Assembly (NCBI RefSeq): GCF_001425385.1 | Contig: NZ_LMQO01000003.1 | Span: forward strand, 372,001-436,000 | Reading direction: 5' to 3' | DNA: 64,000 nt | From: Sphingomonas sp. Leaf407 | GTDB taxonomy: Bacteria; Pseudomonadota; Alphaproteobacteria; Sphingomonadales; Sphingomonadaceae | In this document: positions 17,289 to 24,937 of the stretch, in pieces | How positions within the stretch are numbered: position 1 is the first letter of the stretch | How the letters are laid out: every line of letters begins with the position of its first letter | Program-made: the position numbers and the translations under genes | The notes under the pieces: generated by a model | Databases searched by the model: none | What the model was told of the DNA's origin: nothing | The model's input: only the letters and a program-made list of their open reading frames with translations

Positions 17289-18155
17289 ATGAATCCCGTA
17301 CGCCACGCCATCGCCACCCAAGTCCGCGCCCTTACCGGCGCGGGCGATGGCGCGATTGACCTGATCCGCGCGCCGGGCGACGACGGGCTGTTCGGGCCGG
17401 GGTCGGTAAGCTGGCGGGTGCATGGCGATTTCTCGTCGATGATGATCGGCGGCACCGCCGCGCTGTTGATGCAGATGCTGCATCCAGGTGCCTTGGCCGG
17501 GGTGTGGGATCACAGCGATTTCCGCCGCGACATGCTCGGCCGGCTGAAGCGCACCGCGCAGTTCATCGCCGCCACCACCTATGGCGGGACCGCCGAGGCC
17601 GAGCGGCTGATCGGGCGGGTGCGCACGATCCACGATCACGTCCATGGGGTGCTGCCCGACGGCACGGCGTACAGCGCGAACGACCCGCATCTGCTGACAT
17701 GGGTGCATGTCGCCGAGGTCGACTGTTTCCTGCGCGGCTATCTGCGCTACCGCGATCCGATGCTGTCGCGCGCCGATCAGGACCGGTATTTCGCCGAGAA
17801 TGTCGTGGTGGCGCGGGCGCTGGGGGCCGTGGACGTGCCCGACAGCCGGGCGGCGGTCGACGCCTATCTGCTCGGCATGCGCCGCGAATTGCGCTTCGAC
17901 CACCGGACGCAGGCGGTGCGCGATGCGCTGGTGAAGCAGCCGCTGAAAAGTCCGTTCCTACGCGGGTTCGGCGCGATCAATGCGGCGGCGGCGATCGACC
18001 TGCTGCCGCCATGGGCGCGGGCGATGCTGGAACTGGATGCCGGCAGCGCCGGGGCGCGGGTCGCGGCGCGCACGGGCGCGCAGGGGATGGCGCGGGTGTT
18101 GCGCTGGGCGTTGAACGGGTCGGCGTCGGAGAAGACGGCGCGGGCGCAGGGGTAG
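17289..18155 (+). CDS. Oxygenase MpaB family protein (DUF2236)
   Basis: Protein of 288 residues of the MpaB/latex-clearing oxygenase superfamily. Family hallmarks are WRVHGDFSSMMIGGTAALLMQMLHP, the HSDFRRD segment, a YGGTAEAERLIGRVRTIHDHVHG stretch with the candidate heme/metal histidines, and DPHLLTWVHVAEVDCFL (quoted for their key words only). The substrate is unknown; fungal MpaB cleaves a farnesyl side chain and Lcp cleaves polyisoprene. It starts five bases after a TTGCC run in a 104 bp divergent promoter region shared with the LOV kinase. No partner gene is obvious. Confidence 0.82.
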   Translation: MNPVRHAIATQVRALTGAGDGAIDLIRAPGDDGLFGPGSVSWRVHGDFSSMMIGGTAALLMQMLHPGALAGVWDHSDFRRDMLGRLKRTAQFIAATTYGGTAEAERLIGRVRTIHDHVHGVLPDGTAYSANDPHLLTWVHVAEVDCFLRGYLRYRDPMLSRADQDRYFAENVVVARALGAVDVPDSRAAVDAYLLGMRRELRFDHRTQAVRDALVKQPLKSPFLRGFGAINAAAAIDLLPPWARAMLELDAGSAGARVAARTGAQGMARVLRWALNGSASEKTARAQG

Positions 18156-18183
18156 GCGGATGTCTGCTACAGCGTAGTTGCCG

Positions 18184-18217
18184 AGATTGGGAAGTTCTGC
18201 CACAAACTTTCCAATCT
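18184..18217 (+). promoter_or_regulatory. 34-bp palindrome just upstream of the 18228 gene
   Basis: AGATTGGGAAGTT (18184-18196), an 8 bp loop, AACTTTCCAATCT (18205-18217): 13 bp arms with one mismatch, ending ten bases before the ATG and touching the SD (GGAG, 18218-18221). It could be an operator or an mRNA hairpin limiting translation; it could also terminate the upstream transcript, although no T-run follows. Confidence 0.55.
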
Positions 18218-18227
18218 GGAGCGCAGC

Positions 18228-18668
18228 ATGGCGAATTTAAGCTTTCAGATTGATGAGGGTGGGCTACGCCCAGCGCTACTCGGCATGACACGTTCACAAG
18301 TCGACAAAGTTCTTGGCGATCATCCGAAAGTAGATCGTGCAAGCCTTAACGGTGAAGAGGCATTCCGCTACCATGGCAACCACGTCCGGGTCGTGTTTCG
18401 GCACGATCGCGCCGTCGAGGTCGCCCTTGTCCCACCGGTGGACGTTACCTTTCGAGGACGCTCAATTTTCTCGAATAGCGAGATTTGGCGTGACTTGGCC
18501 GAGCTCGACGGAGATGCAAAAGAAACACTCGGATTTATTGTCCTTTGCAACTTAGGTTTGACACTTACTGGGTTTCATGACGGCGACAGCGCTCAACTGG
18601 CGGTAACGGCGTTCGAATACGGTCGTTGGGATGCGCTGAAGGATCAAATGCGTCGCCTTCGCCAATGA
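18228..18668 (+). CDS. Orphan protein of unknown function, atypical base composition
   Basis: Protein of 146 residues I do not recognise. It starts MANLSFQIDEGGLRPALLGMTRSQVDKVLGDHP; the GMTRSQVDKVLG turn-helix recalls the small-protein motif seen in BamE-like and several immunity families, but that is only a resemblance. It has no signal peptide and no transmembrane segment. Codon use is clearly more AT-rich than in its neighbours (many TTT, AAA, GAT codons), which suggests recent acquisition. The SD is GGAG. It stands alone between two conserved genes and its promoter side holds a 34 bp palindrome. Confidence 0.7.
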   Translation: MANLSFQIDEGGLRPALLGMTRSQVDKVLGDHPKVDRASLNGEEAFRYHGNHVRVVFRHDRAVEVALVPPVDVTFRGRSIFSNSEIWRDLAELDGDAKETLGFIVLCNLGLTLTGFHDGDSAQLAVTAFEYGRWDALKDQMRRLRQ

Positions 18669-18712
18669 GCGGTCGTTCTGCGATCCATCGAAACTAGCTT
18701 TGAAAGTTATGC

Positions 18713-20767
18713 CTACAACGGCGGCAACCCGGCTCTCAACTCCTCCACCCACGCCCGCGCCACGCCGTCCGACGGCGCGCGCCAGTCGCCGCGCGGGGAC
18801 AGCGCGCCGCCGGCCGATACCTTGGGACCGTTGGGCAGCGCCGAGCGCTTGAACTGGCTGGTCTGGAAGAAGCGCCACAGGAATTTCTCCAACCATGCCG
18901 CGATCACCGGCAGGGCGTAGGCACCCTTCGCATCCTCGGGGAAGTCGATCGGCCAGTGGCCCTTGGTCGCATCGGCCCAGGCGTGGTGACACAGGAAGGC
19001 GACCTTCGACGGGGCCATGCCGTACCGCACGATATGGTGGAGGAAGAAGTCGTTGAGCGCATAGGGGCCGACGCGGTCCTCGGTGCTCTGCATCCGGCCC
19101 TGATCGTCGGCGGGGACCAGTTCGGGCGAGATTTCGGTGTTGAGGATCGCGTCGAGTACGGTGTCGGTGGCCGCATCGAACTGGTCGGTGCGGATCGCCC
19201 AGCGGATCAGATACTGGATCAGCGTCTTGGGCACGCCGGCGTTGACGCCGTAATGGCTCATCTGGTCGCCGACGCCATAGGTACACCAGCCCAGCGCCAG
19301 TTCGGACAGGTCGCCGGTGCCGAGTACGATCCCCTGCCGCTGGTTGGCGAGGCGGAAGAGATAGTCGGTGCGCAGCCCCGCCTGCACATTCTCGAACGTG
19401 ACGTCGTAGACCGCTTCGCCGCGCGCGAAGGGGTGGTCCATGTCGGCGAGCATCTGGCGCGCGGCGGGGCGGATGTCGATCTCCGCGCCGGTGATGCCGA
19501 GCGCGTGCATCAGTGCCCACGCATTGGCCTTGGTCGCCTCGCCGGTCGCGAAGCCGGGCATGGTGAAGCCGAGGATGTCGCTGCGTGGGCGCTCCAGCCG
19601 GTCGAACGCCTTGGCGGCGACGATCAGCGCATGGGTGGAGTCCAGCCCGCCCGACACGCCGATCACCAGTCGTTTGGTGCCCGAGGCGACGAGGCGCTGG
19701 CGCAGCGCCTCGACCTGGATGTTGAACGCCTCGTAACAGTCGTCGTCGAGCCGGTCGGGGGTGTTGGGCACGAACGGGTAGCGCCGCACCGCGCGCATCA
19801 GGCCGATGTCGGTGAAGCCCGGCCGGTGATCGAAGGCGATGCGGCGGAAGCGGGTTTCGGGATGGCCGTTGGCGGCGGCGCAATCGTTGAAGGTGCCGTT
19901 GCGCATCCGCTCCAGCCGCAGCCGGGCGAGATCGACATCGGCATAGATCGCGCCGTTCGCCCGGTCGAACCGCTGCGACTGGGCGAGCAGTTCGCCCAGT
20001 TCGTGGATCATGCCCTGGCCGTCCCACGACAGGTCGGTCGTGCTCTCGCCCATGCCCGCCGCCGAATAGACATAGGCCGACAGCGTGCGCGCCGATTGCG
20101 AGGCGCACAGCAGTTCGCGTTCGCGTGCCTTGCCGATGACGATGTTCGACGCGCTGAGGTTGCACAGCACCAGCGCCCCCGCCAGCGCCCCGGCGGTGGA
20201 GGGGGGGAGGGGCGCCCAGTAATCCTCGCAGATTTCGGCGTGGAACACGAAGTCGGGCAGGTCGCTGGCCGCGAAGAGCAGGTCGGTGCCGAACGGCGCG
20301 TCCTGTCCGGCGACGCCGATCGACAGGCCGGTCAGGCCGACGCCGGGGGCGAACCAGCGCTTCTCGTAATATTCGCGGTAGTTGGGGAGGTACGTCTTGG
20401 GCACGACGCCCAAGATGCGCCCGCGCGATACCGCCACCGCGCAATTGTAGAGCCGGCCGCCGCGCCGCAGCGCCGCGCCGAGCAGCAGGACGGGGTTCAG
20501 GTCCGCGCTGGCGGCGACGACCTCGGCCAGTGCCGCTTCGGTCGCGTCGCACAGCGCGTCCTGAAGATGCAGGTCGTCGATCGCATAGGAGGTGAGGTTG
20601 AGTTCGGGAAAGACCAGCAGGTCGGCCCCGGCATCATGCCCCTCGCGCGCTAGGTCGATCGCGGCGCGGGCGTTGGCGGCGGGATCGCCGACGCTGGCGG
20701 GCGGCGTGCAGGCCCCGACGCGGAGCAGGCCATGGGTGTGGATCGAGGCGAAGAGGTGCGCGGTCAT
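18713..20767 (-). CDS. nadE: Glutamine-dependent NAD+ synthetase
   Basis: Converts deamido-NAD to NAD using glutamine; 684 residues, the two-domain form. The N-terminal amidase has the Glu-Lys-Cys triad in FPELNLTSY, PKTYLPNYREYYE and HAEICEDYWAP. The synthetase domain has the PP-loop VIGVSGGLDSTHAL and GTGDLSELALGWCTYG. The final domain contains ILNTEISPEL. Start ATG is at 20767. It is not in an operon; a 107 bp REPIN lies upstream between it and the L,D-transpeptidase-like gene. Confidence 0.96.
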   Translation of the reverse strand: MTAHLFASIHTHGLLRVGACTPPASVGDPAANARAAIDLAREGHDAGADLLVFPELNLTSYAIDDLHLQDALCDATEAALAEVVAASADLNPVLLLGAALRRGGRLYNCAVAVSRGRILGVVPKTYLPNYREYYEKRWFAPGVGLTGLSIGVAGQDAPFGTDLLFAASDLPDFVFHAEICEDYWAPLPPSTAGALAGALVLCNLSASNIVIGKARERELLCASQSARTLSAYVYSAAGMGESTTDLSWDGQGMIHELGELLAQSQRFDRANGAIYADVDLARLRLERMRNGTFNDCAAANGHPETRFRRIAFDHRPGFTDIGLMRAVRRYPFVPNTPDRLDDDCYEAFNIQVEALRQRLVASGTKRLVIGVSGGLDSTHALIVAAKAFDRLERPRSDILGFTMPGFATGEATKANAWALMHALGITGAEIDIRPAARQMLADMDHPFARGEAVYDVTFENVQAGLRTDYLFRLANQRQGIVLGTGDLSELALGWCTYGVGDQMSHYGVNAGVPKTLIQYLIRWAIRTDQFDAATDTVLDAILNTEISPELVPADDQGRMQSTEDRVGPYALNDFFLHHIVRYGMAPSKVAFLCHHAWADATKGHWPIDFPEDAKGAYALPVIAAWLEKFLWRFFQTSQFKRSALPNGPKVSAGGALSPRGDWRAPSDGVARAWVEELRAGLPPL

Positions 20768-20845
20768 GGGCGCGATTGTACCGGCGCGGGTGGGGGGATG
20801 CCAGCGCGAAGGGGTGGTGGTTTGGGGGCTTCGATACCCCTCAGC

Positions 20846-20952
20846 GTCACCCCGGACTTGTTCCGGGGTCTACCTCGCCGCAAACGATGACGATGGAGGC
20901 GCGACGGGCATCGCCTGTTGCCCGGTGGACCCCGGAACAAGTCCGGGGTGAC
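20846..20952. repeat. REPIN-like 107-bp palindromic element, copy 2
   Basis: Arms 20846-20873 and 20925-20952 with a 51 bp spacer, the same geometry as the copies at 12255 and 37301. The left arm has one base change (GTCTAC instead of GTCCAC). It sits upstream of nadE and 24 bp beyond the end of the YkuD_2 gene. Confidence 0.88.
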
Positions 20953-20976
20953 GACGGTATGAGGGGTGGCTGGGCG

Positions 20977-21678
20977 TTACACCTTGGCGGCGTAGAGCAT
21001 CCGCCCTTCGCCGATCAGGTCGAACACACGCGCCAGATCACCCTCGGCGACCGCGAAACAGCCCTGGCTGCGGCCGAGCTTGCCGTGCTGGGCGATCATT
21101 TCCGGGTTGGCATACCATGCGCCGTGGATGACGATCGCGCGCATCAGCGCGTTGTCGTTGGTCGGATCGAGGCCGACCAGCCGCTGCGAGCGGCCATGCT
21201 TGCCGATATAGTAATTGTCGGTGGTGAACGCGCCTTCGGAGGTCGCGTTGGAATCGGGGATGTTGCTGAAGCGTTCGAGCTGGCCGCGATGCGCCGGGTC
21301 CGATCCGCTGCCATGCGTCACGCGCATCGCCGATACGACGCCGCTGTGCATGTCGATGAACTGGAACCGGGGGTGCGCCGAATCGAGCGCGAAGTCGGCG
21401 ATGACGATGCGATCGGTGCGGCGCAGCCTGTGCGAGTGGCGGTCGAGCGCGGCGACGGCGCGTTCGAACAGCTTGGGATTGACCGTGGCCGGCGCGGCCA
21501 TCGTCCGCACCGGTTGGGCGGGCATCCGCGCCAGCGACGGATAGGGCGCATGCGGCACCGGAGCCGAGGCGACCGGACCGACCGATGGACGGACGCAGCC
21601 CTGTGTCAGCAGCAGACCGGCGAGCCCGCCCGCCGCCTTCAATACCGCTCGCCGCGACCGAACCTCTGCGTCCTGCAT
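20977..21678 (-). CDS. Murein L,D-transpeptidase catalytic domain protein (YkuD_2 type), lipoprotein
   Basis: Exported protein of 233 residues with the second YkuD family fold: DFALDSAHPRFQFIDM, a SGVVSAMRVTHGSGSD region, the His in AIVIHGAWYA and the catalytic Cys in GRSQGCFAV. The N-terminus MQDAEVRSRRAVLKAAGG has a twin-arginine motif (SRRAVLK) and a lipobox (LTQGC), so it may be a Tat-exported lipoprotein. Of two ATGs, the second (21678) is chosen because GAGG lies at the right distance from it and touches the first. It is divergent from a classical YkuD gene 170 bp away. Confidence 0.85.
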   Translation of the reverse strand: MQDAEVRSRRAVLKAAGGLAGLLLTQGCVRPSVGPVASAPVPHAPYPSLARMPAQPVRTMAAPATVNPKLFERAVAALDRHSHRLRRTDRIVIADFALDSAHPRFQFIDMHSGVVSAMRVTHGSGSDPAHRGQLERFSNIPDSNATSEGAFTTDNYYIGKHGRSQRLVGLDPTNDNALMRAIVIHGAWYANPEMIAQHGKLGRSQGCFAVAEGDLARVFDLIGEGRMLYAAKV

Positions 21679-21848
21679 CCACATCCTCGTGATTCCGCTG
21701 TTCCGTATAATTAAACGACTACTGGAACCGGTTCAATTGTCGGCGGTTTGTGCGTTCCGCCGTCTGCCGCAGCGTTGCAACGGCCGGTCGCCTGCGTATC
21801 GTTAACGGCGCGTTTGCCAAACCCGATGCGCTGTTCGATAGTGTGGCG

Positions 21849-22448
21849 ATGCGACTGTCTCTGGCCCTGATCCTGTCGGTGCTGCCGTGCCCTGCGATGG
21901 CGCAGGACGCGGACACGCTGGCGATCGAGCGGGCGGTGCTGACGATGCGGCCGGGCGACCATCGCTGGGCCGACGATCCGGCGCAGGGCGGTGAGATCAG
22001 CATGGTGGTGAGCGTGCCGATGCAGATGGCGTTCGTCTATCGCGGCGATCGGCTGGTGGGAGCGTCGACCGTGTCGACCGGCAAGCCGGGCAAGCGCACC
22101 CCGATCGGCGAATATGTCATCCTGCAAAAGCGGCCGTTCCACCGCTCCAACCTCTACAACAACGCGCCGATGCCGTTCATGCAGCGGCTGACATGGGGCG
22201 GGGTGGCGCTGCATGCCGGCAGCCTGCCGGGCTATCCTGCGTCGCATGGCTGCATCCGCATCCCGACGCCGTTCGCGCGCGCGCTGTTTCAGGTGACGCG
22301 GCTGGGCGGGCAGGTGGCGGTGGTGAACGAGGTCATCGCCTTTCCGGCGCGGCGCCCGGCGGATGCGGCGCCGGTGCTCGACGGCACGATCGCGGGCATG
22401 CTGGCGGCGCGTGACGACCGGGTGAGCGGGGGCGGGCGTGCGCGCTAG
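21849..22448 (+). CDS. L,D-transpeptidase (YkuD family)
   Basis: Periplasmic enzyme of 199 residues that forms 3-3 crosslinks or anchors proteins in peptidoglycan. Signal peptide MRLSLALILSVLPCPAMAQ; then MQMAFVYRGDRLVGASTVSTGKPGKRTPIGEY (key words FVYRGD, STGKPGKRTPIGEY) and the active site HAGSLPGYPASHGCIRIP with catalytic Cys in SHGCIR. The start is set by the signal peptide. The following lipoprotein gene begins within its last codons (11 bp overlap), so the two probably form an operon. Confidence 0.93.
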   Translation: MRLSLALILSVLPCPAMAQDADTLAIERAVLTMRPGDHRWADDPAQGGEISMVVSVPMQMAFVYRGDRLVGASTVSTGKPGKRTPIGEYVILQKRPFHRSNLYNNAPMPFMQRLTWGGVALHAGSLPGYPASHGCIRIPTPFARALFQVTRLGGQVAVVNEVIAFPARRPADAAPVLDGTIAGMLAARDDRVSGGGRAR

Positions 22449-23166
22449 AGTGGCGATCGGGCTGGCGGCGTTGCTCGCCGGATGCGGTGGCGCGCCGTCG
22501 CCCGCGCCCGAACCGGTCGCGACCGTCGTTATGTCGGTGGCGACGCCGACGCCGACGCCGACGCCGGTCCCGACCGCGACCTCGGCAATCCCCGATGCGG
22601 TGACGGCGACGACCAACGAACCTTTTTATGCCGCCGCGATCGATGGCGATGCAATCCGCCTGTCGGGGGTCGACCTGCCCGAGCGGCGGCTGGCGATCGT
22701 CGCGCGCGACGCGGTGCCGGACGGGCGGCGGTGGCGGGCCGAGGGCGTCAGCGTCACCGTGACCGACCGGGCGTGCGCGGACGACATGTCGGGCGAGCCG
22801 CGCCCGTTCCGCAGCGTGTTGACGGTGGGCGGACGGACCGCGCGCGGCTGTGCCTTTCCGACGCCGCGCGCGCAGGCGACGATCCCGGCGGCGTTCCTCG
22901 GGCGGTGGGATCGCGACGCGGCGGCCTGTGCCGCGCCCGCCACCTCGATCGAAGGCGTGACGATCTCCCCGCGCGAGCTGCGCTTCCACGAAAGCCTTGG
23001 CGACGTGACGGCGGTGACGCCGGTCGCCGGGGGCGTGTCGATCGCGGTGGCCTATAGCGGCGAGGGCGAACGCTGGACGACGCGGCAGACGCTGCGAGTC
23101 GCGGGCGACGTGCTGACGATCGCGGGCGAGGGCGCGCCTATCCGCCGGGTGCGCTGTCCACGTTGA
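22438..23166 (+). CDS. Outer-membrane-type lipoprotein of unknown function
   Basis: Lipoprotein of 242 residues: GTG start at 22438, short basic region, hydrophobic run and lipobox LLAGC. A Thr/Pro repeat linker follows (four tandem PT units encoded by GCCGACGCC-type repeats), then a domain FYAAAIDGDAIRLSGVDL, DRACADDMSGEPRPFR and ARGCAF like the small lipoprotein domain of COG3650-type proteins, and a last domain beginning FLGRWDRDAAAC. The four cysteines may pair. It overlaps the upstream L,D-transpeptidase gene, which suggests an envelope role, and its 3' end overlaps the convergent kinase gene by 29 bp. Confidence 0.75.
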   Translation: MRARVAIGLAALLAGCGGAPSPAPEPVATVVMSVATPTPTPTPVPTATSAIPDAVTATTNEPFYAAAIDGDAIRLSGVDLPERRLAIVARDAVPDGRRWRAEGVSVTVTDRACADDMSGEPRPFRSVLTVGGRTARGCAFPTPRAQATIPAAFLGRWDRDAAACAAPATSIEGVTISPRELRFHESLGDVTAVTPVAGGVSIAVAYSGEGERWTTRQTLRVAGDVLTIAGEGAPIRRVRCPR

Positions 23167-24937
23167 GGACGCCGGCGATCGCCGCGTGCAACTGATCGCT
23201 GCTGAACGGTTTGGTCAGGACGGGCAGATCGACCTGCCGTTCACCGATCTCGGCGAAGCCGGTGATGAGCAGCACCGGCAGTCCCGGACAACAGGCATGG
23301 ACCCGCTGTGCCAGCTCGACGCCCGACAGCAGCGGCATGGCGTAATCGGTGATGAGCAGGTCGCAGCAATAGCCCGGCCGGAGCGCGGCGAGCGCGCGGT
23401 CGGCGGTGGCGCAGGCGGTGACGTGATGGCCCATCGCCTCGAGCTGCGCGGTGACGACGTGGCGCACCTCGGCATCGTCCTCGACCAGCAGGACGCGGCG
23501 CGGCGCAACCGGCCCGGCGGCGGCCGCCGGTGCGGCCAGCGCTTCGGCAGCGACCGGCGGGAGCCAGAGGTGGACGGTGGTGCCTTCCCCCAAACGGCTG
23601 TCGATCGTCACCTCGCCGCCCGCCGCCCGGGCCATCGCCCGCACCATCGGCAGGCCGAGCCCGGTGCCGACCCCCTGCGCCTTGGTGGTGAAGAACGGTT
23701 CGAACACCCGTTCGCGCAAGGCATCGTCGATGCCGGTGCCGGTGTCGCCCACCGAGATGCGGACGAACGGACCCGACAGGCCGGGGGCCATGCCGGTGGC
23801 GTCGGCAATGTTGGCGGTGGCGATCGACACGATCCCCTGACCCCCCATCGCGTCGCGCGCGTTGATCGCGAGATTCAGGAGCGCGAGTTCGAACTGCCCC
23901 GGATCGGTCCGTACCGCCCACGCCGGATCGGCGAAATCATAAGTGAGGCGGATGCGCCCGGCGGCGGTGCGGACGATCAGTTCCTCGACCGCGCGGATCG
24001 CCGTGTCGGGGTGGAAGGTTTCGGCGGCAAGGTCGCGCTGGCGGCTGAAGCTGAGCAGGCGGCGGGTGATCGCGCTGCCCCGCCCCGCCGCTTCGCGCGC
24101 GGCGGACAGAAAACGCTGCAGCCGGACGGGATCGTCGATCCGCCGCTGCGCCAGTTCGAGATTGCCGAGGATGGCGGCGAGCAGATTGTTGAAATCATGC
24201 GCGATCCCGCCTGCCAGCGTCCCCAGTGCCTCCAGCTTTTCCGACTGGTGCCGACGCCGCTGGGCGAGGCGGCGTTCGGTGTCGTCGCGCTCGATCCGCA
24301 GCAGGAACCGCCGGTCGGGCGGGCCGAAGGGAATGCGCTGAACCAGTGTCCAGCGTTCGCCGCCGCCGGCCTCGCCGTCCTGCCGTTCCTCCTCGGCCAT
24401 CGCCTCGCCGGCCAGTGCGGCCCGATCGGCGAAGTCGGCGGGAGCGCCGTCGCCGCGCACGACGGCGCCGTCGTGGTCGAGGATGACGACATGGTCGCCC
24501 GAGCTGCGCATCAGCCCGTCGAACGCCGCCCGCTCGAACGCCAGCGCCCGGCGCAACGCGAAGCGGGTCGCGGCGGCATCGATCATCGCGCGCAGCGCGT
24601 CGCCGTCCCACGGCTTGTTGGCATAGCCGCTGATCGCGCCGTCGTTGAGCGCGGCGACGACCGCCGACAGATCGGCATAGCCGGTCAGCAGGATCGCCTC
24701 CGCATCGGTCGTCGGCCGCGCCTGTCCCAGAAACTGGCTGCCGGTCAATTCGGGCATCCGCTGGTCGGAGACGATCACCGAGATGTCGGGGTTCGCCGCG
24801 ACCAGCCCCAGCGCCTCGACCGGCGAGGTGGTGGCGAGCACCCGGTAGCGATCCTCGAGCAGATCGGTCAGCGCGACGAGGATCTCGCGCTCGTCATCGA
24901 CCAGCAGCAGTAGGGGCGGGGTGCCGGGTTTTTCCAT
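23138..24937 (-). CDS. REC-HisKA-HATPase-REC hybrid histidine kinase, output of the chemosensory operon
   Basis: Cytosolic protein of 599 residues. First receiver at residues about 8-120 (LLLVDDEREILVAL, VIVSDQRMPELTGS); then a PAS-like stretch; phospho-acceptor helix with GGIAHDFNNLLAAIL; HATPase motifs (ALLNLAINARDAMGG, GTGLGLPMVRAM); and a second receiver (VLLVEDDAEV, LLITDYAMPLLSG). The first receiver resembles the RpfG/HD-GYP type (SDQRMPELTG). No DNA-binding or enzymatic output. Its ATG overlaps the stop of the preceding kinase by one base (TAATG), so it is the last gene of the che operon. Probable function: a phosphorelay step downstream of the CheA; unproven. Confidence 0.88.
   Translation of the reverse strand: MEKPGTPPLLLLVDDEREILVALTDLLEDRYRVLATTSPVEALGLVAANPDISVIVSDQRMPELTGSQFLGQARPTTDAEAILLTGYADLSAVVAALNDGAISGYANKPWDGDALRAMIDAAATRFALRRALAFERAAFDGLMRSSGDHVVILDHDGAVVRGDGAPADFADRAALAGEAMAEEERQDGEAGGGERWTLVQRIPFGPPDRRFLLRIERDDTERRLAQRRRHQSEKLEALGTLAGGIAHDFNNLLAAILGNLELAQRRIDDPVRLQRFLSAAREAAGRGSAITRRLLSFSRQRDLAAETFHPDTAIRAVEELIVRTAAGRIRLTYDFADPAWAVRTDPGQFELALLNLAINARDAMGGQGIVSIATANIADATGMAPGLSGPFVRISVGDTGTGIDDALRERVFEPFFTTKAQGVGTGLGLPMVRAMARAAGGEVTIDSRLGEGTTVHLWLPPVAAEALAAPAAAAGPVAPRRVLLVEDDAEVRHVVTAQLEAMGHHVTACATADRALAALRPGYCCDLLITDYAMPLLSGVELAQRVHACCPGLPVLLITGFAEIGERQVDLPVLTKPFSSDQLHAAIAGVLNVDSAPGG

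Noticed and set aside
13726..17292. Nearly 1200-codon plus-strand frame opposite the phytochrome and LOV kinase
   Set aside because: It is a shadow frame typical of high-GC DNA; the minus strand holds complete photoreceptor domains.
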